From NCBI RefSeq assembly GCF_022605165.1, contig NC_063075.1, forward strand, positions 1-64,000: 64,000 nucleotides of DNA, read 5' to 3'. The notes under the pieces were generated by a model, which saw only the letters and a program-made list of their open reading frames with translations, ran no database searches and had not been told where the DNA came from. Position 1 is the stretch's first letter. Each line of letters begins with the position of its first letter. The translations under genes and the position numbers were made by a program. This document shows positions 12,601-24,144 of the stretch, in pieces. This DNA is from Purpureocillium takamizusanense. Its lineage: Eukaryota > Ascomycota > Sordariomycetes > Hypocreales > Ophiocordycipitaceae.

Positions 12601-15600
12601 AATCACGGCCTTAACTCTCAACTTCACATCGTCTGAAGCAGGATGTTGTTCTAACTGTGCCAATTTCAATTCAACAGCGGATTGGACGTCTGTTGGCAGG
12701 ATCCCCGTGGTGTCGCGTGTAGCTGGGGACGCATTGCCCCGGTCCAGAGTGATGCTATTGCTTGATTGAGGCTTGTATGGAAGGGAGGCCGATGCGCGCC
12801 TAATTGATGGTGTCTCAGCAAGGAACGCATCGTCACTGAGGCGCGCGAGCATTTTTTCCATGGACAGTTTCGGAACCCTGACATATGCAATCCCCAGAAT
12901 GACCTCCAACAGTTTTCCATTCACGGCGTCAAAGACGAAGACGTCGGTCAGTGACAGTCGATCAGACCGGCGATGGTGCCTAGCAAAGGCGTGGAACTCA
13001 TTTGCCTGCTTAGAGCATGGTGCTCGAATCCACTGCTCGATAGCATTTGCCAAGAAGACCTCTCCAGGGGACCGGTCCGTCAGGCAGTTCACCCATAAAC
13101 CGCCGAGCTGGCAGAACGTGTCGGCAAGATGAGCATCAAACTGGACAACGTTGTTGCGGTGCTGCTTCTGGCGGATAATGTACCCCGCGGTCTCATTACC
13201 AGACCCAGCTATCTTCTGCAGTCCACGGAACTCGTCACCATAATCCACGATGTCGGTAAACACGCGGTAGATGGTGCGATTGGTAAGCATCTCATCGACA
13301 TCGGAACGTTGCAGTAGATCCAACGCGCGATGATGTCCGATCAAACGTTCGAAATGGGCCAGCTGTTGTGTAGGCGACCGGCCATTCTGGTCTTTGAATA
13401 CAACGTTGCCTATTGTGTGCACCAGTCGACCCTGGGTCTTATTCTCAGGACTGAATACCTCAAACTGCCACCTGTTGTCGCCTTGAGTGTCGTAGTAGAT
13501 CTCGATATAAGTCATACGCGTCGAGTTCCCGCATAATGGTGAGTGATACTGGATGTCCTCAAGCTGCGGCTCAGACAAATTTTGATTCTCCGAACGAATC
13601 GTTCTAATGGCGTCAAGTACAAGGCCAATTTGCACGGTGGCGGGACAGATTGGTGCCGTTTGAATGGTTAGATGCCCTGACAGTACGTTCTTGTACTCTT
13701 CTGTCGTGGTATTAACACGGAATCGTGCCACTGTCTTGGCCTGACCGTCTTGGAATCCATCAAAAGTCAGAAAACCCCCAGATTGCTGATCCACCCCGGG
13801 AAACTTCGACTCCTCCTCAAGAGACGCTGGCACATTCTTCGGCCGTGTCTTCAGTGCCTTCCAGTGTCGTGCCTCTGGGTCAAACTGGTACGGCGGGAGA
13901 AGTAGGGGCTGGATGTTCCCCTCGAAAGATTTCTGCAACGCGTGGTGCGCCCAGTGTTGCACATGTAGGCCGGCCTCCCAAAGACTGATGACGTAGTTGG
14001 TCAGCCTATTCCAACCGTCATCACAATTAGAAAGGTCGATGCTCTGAAAGAGGTATTGTCCAGTACGCCGAAAACTGCCGAGTGCTCGGGACGCCATTGC
14101 TGTAATAGTCGAATTGGTACCTGCTTCGAGGAAAATGCAGCGTGATGCACCGTAATGTCGCGCAAGACGATCGATGGCGTGGTGGAAGTACACGGGGTTG
14201 CGCATGTGGTCAGCAACAAAACTAGCCCGCGGTGCTACTAGTGGCGCCTCTTCATGTTCCGTGGCTCGCTGAACAGGGATCACGGGGTTCTTGAGGATGA
14301 TTCCATGAGTAGTCTTCTCAAGGCGATCTAGGAGAGGGTCGACCAAGGCAGAGTGGAAAGCGTTGGTGACATTCAATCTTTTATACCTCGTAGTTTTGAT
14401 GGGATGTGCTTGAAGCTGTGTGACCAAAGCATCGATGGCTGCAGTTGGACCAGCGAGAGTGAAGCTGCGTGGCCCATTGTAGCAAGCTATGTTTGGGGGG
14501 TCGCCTGGATGCTTCTGCTTGGCTTCGATGAGCAGCTTCTCGACATCGCTCTGCTCGGCCTCAACGACCAGCATAGCTCCCTTGTCAGCTCCCCATGCAT
14601 CTCGTACCAAGGCTGCCCGTTTTGTGATTATCTTTAGGGCGTCATGTAAAGAGTAGGCTTCTGCAACACATAGTGCTGTAAGCTCGCCGAAGCTGTGGCC
14701 CACTAACGCAGCTGGTTGGATGCCGACGTCCATCCAGCAGCGGGCACAGGCGTACTGTGACGCAAAGAGTATTGTTTGCAGCTCCACTAGGTCGGAAATT
14801 GGGGCTTGTTGGAAGATGCCGGGAAAGATACTGTGGTATCCGATTGCCTGGACGACGGCATCAACGTGATCGAGATGCTTTCGTAGCAGGGCCACGTTGT
14901 TATATAACTGAGGGTCGAGGCCGACATATGTGGAAGTTTGTCCGCCGAAGCACAATACTGTTGTGGGCCTTCCCGGTAATGCCGACGACGAGGTTCCAGT
15001 CTCACCTTGTTCGACAGTGGCTAATGTTTGATTGAGCTCTTCGATTGAGCTTGCCGTGAAGATATATCTCCGTTCCAAGGTACGATTGCTCTGGCGAGCA
15101 AGGTTGAAAGAAATGTTCGCAAGACATGTTTCCTTAGCGTAGTGATTGATGAACTTTCGAAATGATTTTGCGAAGCGTCTCAAGCTCTTTTCGTCAATGA
15201 TACTGATCCAGAACGGGTATCTAGTCCCCGATGGAGGTCTGGTCACCGCCTGCGTAGACGGCGCTTGCAGAACGATCACGGAAGCGTTTGAGCCGGAAGC
15301 GCCGTAGTTGTTAACAAGCGCAGCGCGCAAGCGTGTATCCCACGGCTGCGCGTGAGTAGGTATGAACATATGATCGGCCGAAGATGCCCGTAAAGCTGGA
15401 TTCATTGTCATAAAACTCGCTTGCGGTGGAAGCATGGACTTGTGTAGCATAAGCAGGACTTTTATAAAGCTGATGATTCCTGACGTGCATTCCATATGGC
15501 CAACGAGACCCTTGACGGAGCTGACCATGAGTGGACTGTCTGGGCCGCGAGTCTCTCCGCCAAAGACCTGCCGAATGCTGTCAAATTCTACCGGATCGCC

Positions 15601-17788
15601 GACGTTGGTACCTGTGCCGTGCGCTTCGATGACCGAGATTTGTGAGGGTTTGACGTGTGCCTTGGCCGTCACAGTGTAGAATAGATCTGTCAGCGACGGT
15701 GCGTTCGGGACGAAGACCGGTGTGCAATTTTGACTCTGAGAAACGGCGGTTGCAGCAATGACACCGAAGATAGAGTCCCCGTCAGCGACTGCTCGATCCA
15801 TCTTCTTCAAAAATACGGCACCAACGCCTTCTCCCCGGCAATATCCATCAGCCCTACCGTCGAATGGCTTACATTGTCCGGTAGGGCTTAAGAATGAGCC
15901 CGACGCAAGATTCTCAAACCATGCGGTTGAAGTCATGATATGCGACCCGCCAGCGAGTGCCGAGCTACACTCGCCTGAAATAATCGAGTAGCATGCCTGA
16001 TGTAGAGCTACTAATGACGAGCTACAAGCCGTGTCGATAGTAAGTCCAGGCCCGGTCCAGCCGAAGTAATGCGATACCTTGCCAGCAATAAAGCCCTGTA
16101 GGTTGCCGGTGGCTGTAAAGGCATTTGCGTCATGACACGCCACGTTGTTCTCATAGTCGCTAAGGCATACTCCCACAAAGCAGCCGATCTTGGAATCGCG
16201 GTCCGTTTCGGACTTGTTGAAGTAACCGCTCTGTTCAACAGCTTGGTACGCCACCTGTAGCATATGCCGCTGCTGTGGATCCATAGTCTCGCTCTCTCTC
16301 GCGCTCTTCTTGAAGAAGCGATGGTCGAACTGATCGTGGCCCTCAATAAGGTTCGCAAACCACTTTCGCTTCTGGGGAGTGCGGAATGCTGAACTGTCCG
16401 GGAATCTCCTCGTATCTCCTAGCTTAATCTCCTCGTGCTGGGACTCGCCGTTCAATAATAAGTCCCAGAACTCATTTAAAGAGTTCGCCCCAGGTAATTT
16501 GCATGCCATACCCACAACTGCAATGTCGTTTGCTAACCAAGGGCGATCGGGCCGCCGGTCCTGCGCTACCCATCCGTCGACTTGTTCTGCCACACAGACC
16601 AAGTGCATTTTCGCCTTCAATGCCAGTGTTGGAGGCACACTGTACTCCGGCCCCATTGACAAGACTTGTAAGTCGTCTCCTTTGTCTCGTACAGCGGCAG
16701 AGAACGTATCAAGCCAACAAGGCGGCTCAAGAAGTATAAGTCGAAGCGCGTGAGAGTGCAATGGGCCGCTTTGCAATAGATCGCCGGTGCTACCAACAGC
16801 TCGAGAGGGAATCACCATCTCCGAAACATCAGGGAGCTGATATTCGACATGTGAATCGCAAAAGTCAATGAGCTGGCCGACGATGGCAGCGTTTGCTGGC
16901 GAGTGGAAGAATCCGCAAATGTCAACATCGGACACGTTCAGCCCTGTGGCTTTAAGCCTTCGTGTGAGATCACATGTGCGCTCCGCTGGAGCGGTGATGG
17001 TGCTCCGGTTCTCGTCATAGTGAACAGAAATATAGGCCTAGATGGCCGTTGTTAGTGAGACATTAGAGTACGTGGACCTGAGCGCGCCAGGACAGTGGTG
17101 GCCCTACCTGGTCAACATCGGTCAAAGTCCTCAACATGGCTTTGTGCTCTTCTGCCGAGCTCCAAGACACGCTCAACGACTTTGCCGGTGCTCCAACTAG
17201 CGTTGTATACTGGCTGTCAATGGCCAGGCCCACAAGCATACCAAGTCGCACAGCGGCAGCGCCGTATCTCCGGAAGTCGACCATGTTTCGAGCGCTTGCC
17301 ACAACAAAGGCGCTCAGTAAGCCCGTACATAACCCTAGTGTTTCGCTATTGCATTGAGATCCGGTACTGGGGGCACCTGCGCTGCCGAGTTTGGTGCCCA
17401 TCTGTCGAACAAATACGGCATATTCGGCTAGTTGAGTGATGACAACTAAGGGAACGAGTAGGACGCTCGGTAGCGGGTACGTTGTGTCTAACGGTTGATC
17501 TGTGAGAAACGCCTTGCTGAGGTCCGCCAGTTGCATATGTGCCAGAGCAGCCCTTGTCTGTAAGCCTGCAATGGCCGTAGCTGCCTCATGGACGCCATAC
17601 TGGAGGGACGTGATGACGTTGAGGAGCCAGCCGTTTTCGTCGATCTGTCGTACGAGGCCGCGTGCTCGCTCAACAGACGACGCGTTGAACGATACGGCAA
17701 GCGAGCCGAACAGAAAAACAGTTGGCCGCCCTGATGGGACAGGCTGGTCCTGCCGGTAGCCCGCCGTAGCCATGTCAGGTAGATACAT
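9635..17788 (-). CDS. Non-reducing PKS, methylorcinaldehyde-synthase type (SAT-KS-AT-PT-ACP-CMeT-R)
   Basis: Iterative type I PKS expected to make 3-methylorcinaldehyde, the aromatic precursor of tropolones, from one acetyl and three malonyl units with one SAM methylation and reductive release. Exons are 17788-17108, 17037-11084 and 10976-9635 (introns GTAGGG...CTAG and GTAAGT...ACAG; phases 0 and 2), giving 2,658 aa. Domains are SAT with GLCTG (C154); KS with DTACSSS (C565) and its two His residues (about 700 and 741); malonyl-AT GHSFGE (S1009); PT with His about 1349 and Asp about 1533; a single ACP, LGIDSL (S1730); C-methyltransferase with EMGAGTGG; and a C-terminal thioester reductase with GATGSLG (about 2282) and a YGEAK catalytic Tyr/Lys. 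There is no thioesterase. Length and order match TropA, MOS and AsPKS1. It is divergent from a TropB-type monooxygenase. A MITE abuts its stop codon. Confidence 0.95.
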
Positions 17789-18678
17789 GTAGGTTGACTG
17801 TCACACACAAGTGGCTCCTTTCCGAGTCGAAATATGTTGCCTTTAGCTTTTCGTTGACCTCGATTATCTTTGTGAAGATTAGCGGATTATAGCGGTGCGC
17901 TTTCATCTCGCTCCGCGGTCATGGCGCCAAATTACACCACACCCATTGCGCCGCATTCGGCGGCTTTCGCAGCTTCTTGTCGGCAACTAGTCGGACAATT
18001 TTCGGCCCCTACCAAGTGGCGGACAACAGGAAGGCGACGCTCGTTGCCAAAAGCCAATGCTTGCCATGTGTCGAACAAAGTTGAACTCCGTGTGCGGCCG
18101 GTGCTTAGTTGCGAGCTTCTTGATGATGCTGGCTTGTCGTTGCCGGGCTTCAGCGTCCACCGTCCAACCACGAGGGGGGCAGCTCCAAGGCCCCTGAAAA
18201 GTCGCCGGAACTATAAATACACCGAAGTAACTATCACATGCCACCAGTCAATTGGGTTGCAATTCACCCCCAATGATAATGGACATGGGTCATACATTCG
18301 TATAATTGTCATAGTAGGCTTTCATCGAACTCCTTCAATTGCACGCCATAGTGGGAAATTCTGCGTTTCTCGCGCTCTTTCCACGACTAGCGAGTGACAA
18401 CCCAAAGGCGCTGCCCCGGGCCTCAGGAGATTGTAGGAATATGCCGACAGACGTGGGGTTATTGCCCTGTTGCGGCGATGCGTTAGAGAAACTCCGAGAA
18501 CCCTGCCGATTTTCTGTAAAAGCACGTGCCTGGGCCACCGGACGGATAGCAGAGGCAAAACCGACTTCGTATATCCTGTGGCACAGCTACAGCCAGCAGA
18601 GAGTGACTGGTTCCCTGCCCTTCGGAATTCCTTGAGAACACTCTCCCAAATAAAGCACAGCTGACAGCAAATTTCACA
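17789..18678. promoter_or_regulatory. Divergent promoter between PKS and TropB-type monooxygenase
   Basis: These 890 bp separate the head-to-head start codons of the first two pathway enzymes. Short ORFs on both strands look like noise. The two cluster Zn2Cys6 regulators would be expected to act here, but I could not fix a site by eye. Confidence 0.6.
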
Positions 18679-20278
18679 ATGCCGGAAGACGATCGTGATT
18701 GGGCGAAGCCACATCTCGCCATTGTCGGCGGAGGAATTGTGGGAGTGATTCTCACCTTGGGGCTTCTGCGGCGGAAAGTGTCGGTGCGCTTGTATGAACA
18801 GTCGACTGGTTTCCAGGAGATTGGTGCAGGCATCGCCTTTTCGGCGTGCGCGCGCCGCTGCAGTACGTATAAAAAGCCTTGAACCTTCTTATTGATGGTG
18901 TAGCTTTACAACCACAGCCATTCAAAGTATTATTAAGGCTTGGCTGATAGGGCAACTGACGATGTATGGCAGTGGAACTGATAGATCCCTTGATAATTGA
19001 GGCACTGCAAAGTTGTGGCGCCGTGTCCGTGTCTGATGACACAAATGACCTGCGCTGGGTTGACGGCTATAACCAACCCTATGCTGATGACCCCCGTTAC
19101 GAGAGGCCGCTGGCTGAGATCAGCGGTAGTGGTTTCAGGGGCTGTCGGCGAGACCAGTTCCTCGAAGAGCTAGCTAAGCAGATTCCTGGTGGGGTGATTG
19201 AATTTCGCAAACGATGTCAGACCATAAGCCAGAAGCAAGGCGGACGAGTAGTGATCCAATTTTCGGACGGGTCTGTGGCCGACGTTGACGCTGGTACGTT
19301 AGACGAATGGATCTGAGGTCCGCCCGCTTGACCTAGCTGACAACGACCAAGTGATCGGCTGCGACGGTATTAAGTCACGAGTTCGCCAACAACTTTTTGG
19401 CGAGGATCATCCAGCATCATATCCACAGTACACTCACAAAGTGGCGTACAGAGGCCTCGTTCCGATGGACCTCGCTGTTGATGTGCTTGGGGAGTGGAAG
19501 GCGAATAATTTCCACCATCATGTCGGGCCTCATGCGCATCTAACACACTATCCAGTGGCCAACAAGTCAGCGCTGAACGTGGTCGCCTTTCTCTCGGACC
19601 CTGACCCGTGGCCTGATCGAAATACTATGGTGGCTGAGGGTACCCGCAACGAAGTGGAAAGCGGGCTACGAGACTGGAACCCAACCGTGCTAGGTTTAGT
19701 CCAACTTCTCCCGGAGAGACTGATTAAATGGGGTGTCTTCGACCTCGGCGAGTTCCCCGCGCCGCGGTATTACAATGGTCGAGTGTGTATAGCTGGCGAT
19801 GCCTCACATGCAAGCAGCCCACATCATGGTGCAGGTGCTTGTCTTGGTGTAAGTACAAGTTCTATTCATCCGTACATTGGCCTTGATAGCTTACGGCTAG
19901 GCGTACAACTAGGTTGAAGATGCTCTCTGCCTCACTACGCTGCTAGGCCATGTTCATGAAACGCTGGATAGTCCTCATCCTCGTCCAGATCTCACTATGT
20001 TGTTTGCACTAGAGGCGGCATTCGCGACGTTCGACGCGGTTCGCCGGCCTCGCAGCCAGTGGCTTGTGAATAGTAGTCGGCGGGTTTGCGCCTTGTACCA
20101 ACAAGAAGAGTGGGCAGATTCTAAGTGTTGGGTCAAGGCCGAGACGTGCTTCGAAGAAATCCGGGACCGTTCCTACGAGATCTGGCATTTTAACGTTGAC
20201 AGTATGCTGCAGGAGACACATATGGAGTTTAGAAGAAGATTGGCTGAGGAGGGTTGCAAGGTCAAGAAGCAGGAGTGA
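18679..20278 (+). CDS. FAD-dependent monooxygenase, TropB type (dearomatising)
   Basis: Predicted class A flavin monooxygenase that hydroxylates and dearomatises 3-methylorcinaldehyde, the step before ring expansion. Exons are 18679-18862, 18973-19293, 19337-19848 and 19913-20278, giving 460 aa; the 43-bp second intron is unusually short. Motifs are the Rossmann GGGIVG near residue 17, the DG motif ([10 protein letters not shown]), and the GD motif ([18 protein letters not shown]). Splicing across the first intron creates an ATG codon (A|TG) that gives RCMELIDP. The C-terminal stretch [16 protein letters not shown] is, as I recall it, nearly the same as in TropB. It is divergent from the PKS and followed by an SDR on the same strand. 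The alternative, a salicylate-hydroxylase-like enzyme of another pathway, is unlikely given the neighbours. Confidence 0.9.
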
Positions 20279-20543
20279 ATTCTTGGGGGTAGGCCTATCG
20301 GCGAATAAATCGAATGCCAGAACTCGCCGGGCCAAAGACCTATTGCGTCCAATACCGCGACTGATTTCTTGCATTTAGTCATCTATAAAAGTAAACCGAC
20401 ATTCCGTGAGCAAGCAATCAACAGGGATTCCGCGGTGGCGGCAGAAATTGAGTACGCGTCTGTTATAGAACGAAGTCCACGTCCCGTCCTGCATATCTAG
20501 ATTGTCTTTACCCATATCACTGAATGATATATTGACTTTCGAC

Positions 20544-21557
20544 ATGTCTGCGCTTAGTACCAAAGTATTGGTGCTTGTCACAGGTGCCAACACGGGGCTA
20601 GGTCAGTTGCCAAGGTCTATTGTTTTGCTGTTGTCTCAGTAGTGGGAGAAGGCGGTGCTAGAAGGGTGGGGGGGGGGGGTCCACAATGGTCTCTAACTTT
20701 AAGCGGTTTCGTTATAGGGTTCGAGATAGCGAAAGTTCTCTTCGCCCGACCTGGGGCATACCATATCCTCCTGGGATGCCGGGGCGACATAACTCGCGCA
20801 ATTGACGCTATAGCAGAGCTAAACCAACTTTCGCCAAACTCGCCCTCAACGGCAGAGCCACTCTCAATAGACATATCTTCTGATGAGTCTATTGCCACAG
20901 CTTTCGAGCAAGTCCGAGATAAATTCGGCTATCTCGATATCCTCGTGAATAACGCAGGTACGTTCCAGCCAGTTCCTCAACATTTAAATGCGGCAAGCTA
21001 GATCTAACTATCATATAGGTGCTGACCTGGACCTGGCCGTCGCGTCGGGGCGGATCACCAAGCGCGAGTGTTGGAACGAGACCTGGGATGTTAATGTAAC
21101 AGGCACGCATCTCTTCACGGAGGCTTTCGCGCCGCTTTTACTGGTCCCCAAGGCGCGCGGCTCGCGTGTCCTCTTCATCACTAGCGCGTTGTCTTCCATA
21201 TCCGAATTTGCGAACGGAACAAGTCCCCGCTACGTGCTCTCGCCCCCAGGATGGCCCAAGCCGAGCACTCTATACCTGGCTTATCGCGCGAGCAAGAGTG
21301 GAATGAACATTCTGGCGGTGGAATGGGCGCGTCTCCTACGCAATGATGGCGTCAAGGTCTTCAACGTGTCGCCGGGATTTCTCAACACGGGATTGGGGGA
21401 CGATCGCGCTACAGGGAAATGGAGGGATAAAAGCTCTTGGGGTGCCCTTGATCCCGCGATTGGAGCTGCCTTCTGCGTTGATGTCATCGACGGCTTGCGG
21501 GATGATCAGGTGTGGCCCATTCGAGTATTGAGAAGAGATGTCGTGCAGCAGTGGTAG
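20544..21557 (+). CDS. Short-chain dehydrogenase/reductase in the tropolone cluster
   Basis: Classical NAD(P)-dependent SDR. Exons are 20544-20601, 20718-20957 and 21019-21557, giving 278 aa; both introns interrupt a Gly codon in phase 1. Motifs are TGANTGLG for cofactor binding, NNAG, the catalytic Ser in ITSALSS, and YRASK as the YxxxK pair, followed by the VSPGFLNTGLG loop. The substrate is not shown by the sequence. By inference it could reduce the tropolone aldehyde (stipitaldehyde) to the alcohol that loses water to give the o-quinone methide used in cycloaddition, or act on the hydroxyhumulene side. It lies between the monooxygenase and dioxygenase genes, all on the same strand. The gene contains a run of ten G within its first intron. 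Confidence 0.88.
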
Positions 21558-22310
21558 GAGCAAGGCCCAATGGCGCAGTACTTGTCGTGCTGTAGTTCAA
21601 TGTCACAATATGGCAACCGTGATTACTTTTCTTGTTGCTCTTGGATATATGCTTGGGTTATTCACTGTTCATCGGGACGCTTGGCCGGCGCCACCATCGC
21701 CAACTGGCCGCGGCCAGAAGTGGCCTTGACTGTTCTTCAATGTACTTGGTACGGACTCCATACTTACAGGGTGTATTTTATTAATAACAACAATCATTAA
21801 ATCGCCGGCGGGAACTACATCGTCCCACGTTAGTTTATTCCTACACGTGCAATGCAAATGGGACAAGAGTAGGCCGTGTCCAGTTCGCGGCAAAAAAGGG
21901 AGGAAAATTCGCCGCTACTAGTGCCCACCCGTCTCGGCTTCCGCTCGGAGGTCCAGCGGCCATGCTGCCAAACAAATACGTGGAGCTTGTGCGAGGATGT
22001 GAGGACCACAAATCACACGGCATGCCATATCATACATGGTCAGAATCAATGACTACTGGACACGACCGCACAACAGCCATCCTCAAGTCGCCGATAGCTC
22101 AGTGCAAACGTGGCGCGGGGCGCCTTCATCCACCTTGGCAGCCTGCTGAACAGGCTGCAGGCCGCAGGCGTGACGGCGAGAATTTAGAAGCCCACGACCC
22201 TATAAGACCTTGACTTATGACCCAGCGTCAATGGAGCCGCTGTTCCTTTTCTAATCTTTTGAAGTCCAGCTTTATTGCAAGACTATCGCGCGGAAGCCTG
22301 AGAAAGCATC
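21558..22310. other. Intergenic region upstream of the dioxygenase
   Basis: These 753 bp hold the 3' end of the SDR transcript and the promoter of the dioxygenase. No supportable ORF, repeat or RNA gene is seen. Confidence 0.5.
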
Positions 22311-23434
22311 ATGGGCAGTGACAGGCAACAAGTGGCCATCCCAAAAGTGGACATTGCGCCATTCATGTCACCCGCGTCCTCGGAGCAAGAACGCCTCACC
22401 ATCATCGAAAATGTAAGTAGCGCCTGCCATACATATGGCTTCTTTACACTCGTCGGCCACGGCATACCAGAGGATGTTCTTTGCAGTGCCTTTGACTGTA
22501 ATAAAATGTTCTTTGCTCTGCCTGAGGAGGAGAAAATGGAGGTTCGGATAAATAAATCCATTGGTCGCTCGTTTCGAGGCTACGAGCCTCGGGGCATTCA
22601 AACGCACCACGAGGGGTTGCTCCCCGACATCAAGGAGGTAAGAACCCGTACAGCCGCATGCTCATGCCAATGTTGACATCGTATGTGCTTCCTCGAGACT
22701 TTCATGGTCGGGAGGGAAGTGCCAGAAGATGACCCCGACTGTGGCTCCTTCTCTACAGGGCCAAATCTCTGGCCGTCAACACTTCCCAAGGACAAGTTTC
22801 GGGACCGCATTATGGATTACCAGGGCAGAATGCTAGGGCTGGTGAAAGTCATTCTCGACATCTTGGCACGTGGCCTTCCAGAAGAATGGAATTGCCCGCC
22901 GGACGTTTTTGAGTCGCTTCTTGACAAGCCGTCCATTCCCATGAGACTCTTGCATTACGCTCCTGTGCAAGCTCAAGACCCTCGTCAGTTTGGAGGTGAG
23001 GACCTTTTGGTGCACATTTGTTCTGATGCGTACTTACAGGTGTTCTACCTCCAGTAGCTGACCATACCGACTTCGGATGTGTGTCCATATTATTGCAGGA
23101 GCCTGGGACATCTGGTCTTGAGGTTTTTTATCCACCGCTGGAAACTTGGCAGCCGGTTCCGGTCGTTGCCGGGGGCTTCGTCATCAACATGGGAGACATG
23201 ATGGAAAAGTACACGGCCGGCTATTACCGTAGCGCCCGTCATCGCGTCCTCACCAACAGGGACAAGCACCGGCACAGCATTGCTTTCTTTCTCAACGGGA
23301 ATATGAAGCTGAGTGCCAAGGCGCTGGATGGTTCTGGCGCTGAGACGGTGGTGGGTGACCATATCCGGCAGCGCCTCATAGAGACCATGGGCGATACGGG
23401 CAAGCTGTTGAAGCGGGAGGAGACCTCCGCATAG
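22311..23434 (+). CDS. 2-oxoglutarate/Fe(II) dioxygenase, TropC type (ring-expanding)
   Basis: Non-haem iron oxygenase expected to hydroxylate the methyl group of the dearomatised intermediate and trigger expansion of the six-membered ring to the tropolone stipitaldehyde. Exons are 22311-22637, 22698-22995 and 23040-23434, giving 339 aa. The iron triad is HTD (H217, D219) and H276 in SARHRV; R286 with S288 (RHS) fits the 2-oxoglutarate carboxylate site. The N-terminal DIOX_N part contains FTLVGHGIP, common to isopenicillin-N-synthase-like enzymes. Length and layout fit TropC. Placed after the TropB-type gene, it completes the core tropolone trio with the PKS. Confidence 0.9.
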
Positions 23435-24144
23435 ACGTGAGGCAGCTTGAATGTATTCATAAGTCACATAAAAGAGGTGTCAGAGGTGTCCGTTGGCTTT
23501 TCTGGGAGCTATACTTGCCAGGCAATCGCATGAGGCAGTTTCTTACGGGAAGTTCTAATCGGAGCTTTCGCAGATCGAATACATATCTCGTCGACGTACA
23601 AATTAGTAGTCGTAGCGGTATTGCTGCTTTTGGGAATTAGGGTTCGTCGCATGAGACTGCTATATAGCCATTGATCAGCTGCGTTTTGCTCCCAGTTGAG
23701 AATACTTGTCCCTGCCAGAACACAGCGTCACTTCTGCTTCTGCGTTGGCTTTGGAAACGGAAATGCCCGACACGGTACATGCCCAGCGACGCTGCTGTTG
23801 GTGACTGCTGATGGTACCACGGTACGGTTCGGATCAACCTCGCTCCCGGACAGTTATAAGTGAGCACGGGGGACGTGTGCTTGACCCTCCAACAAGCATC
23901 TTCTTGGCAACGTCGCTGAACAAGCTCAACATCCGCCCACTATTATATTTAGTACCTCCGCCGCGCCGCGGCAGCACGTACGAAGTACTTCGTACGTACC
24001 ACGCATCCATTAGGGGGCCCCGCTTGTGTTGCGGCCAACGTCAAGTCGGCTACAGAAGGGTTGGGCGTGTTCGCGTTCGTAGCGAGCGCCGCGCCCTTGG
24101 CAGCCTTTAACCCGTCCCTTAGTAAGGTTCTAGCCTAGGCGACG
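23435..24144. other. Intergenic region upstream of Zn2Cys6 regulator
   Basis: 710 bp without a credible gene. The right part is very GC-rich and contains a perfect 22-bp palindrome, listed separately. Confidence 0.5.
23976..23997. promoter_or_regulatory. Perfect 22-bp palindrome in regulator promoter
   Basis: The half-site ACGTACGAAGT is followed directly by its exact reverse complement, 147 bp before the ATG of the Zn2Cys6 regulator. This could be a dimeric regulator site or a hairpin. Similar TACGxAGTACTxCGTA palindromes occur dispersed in fungal genomes, so it may also be a small repeat. Confidence 0.45.
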
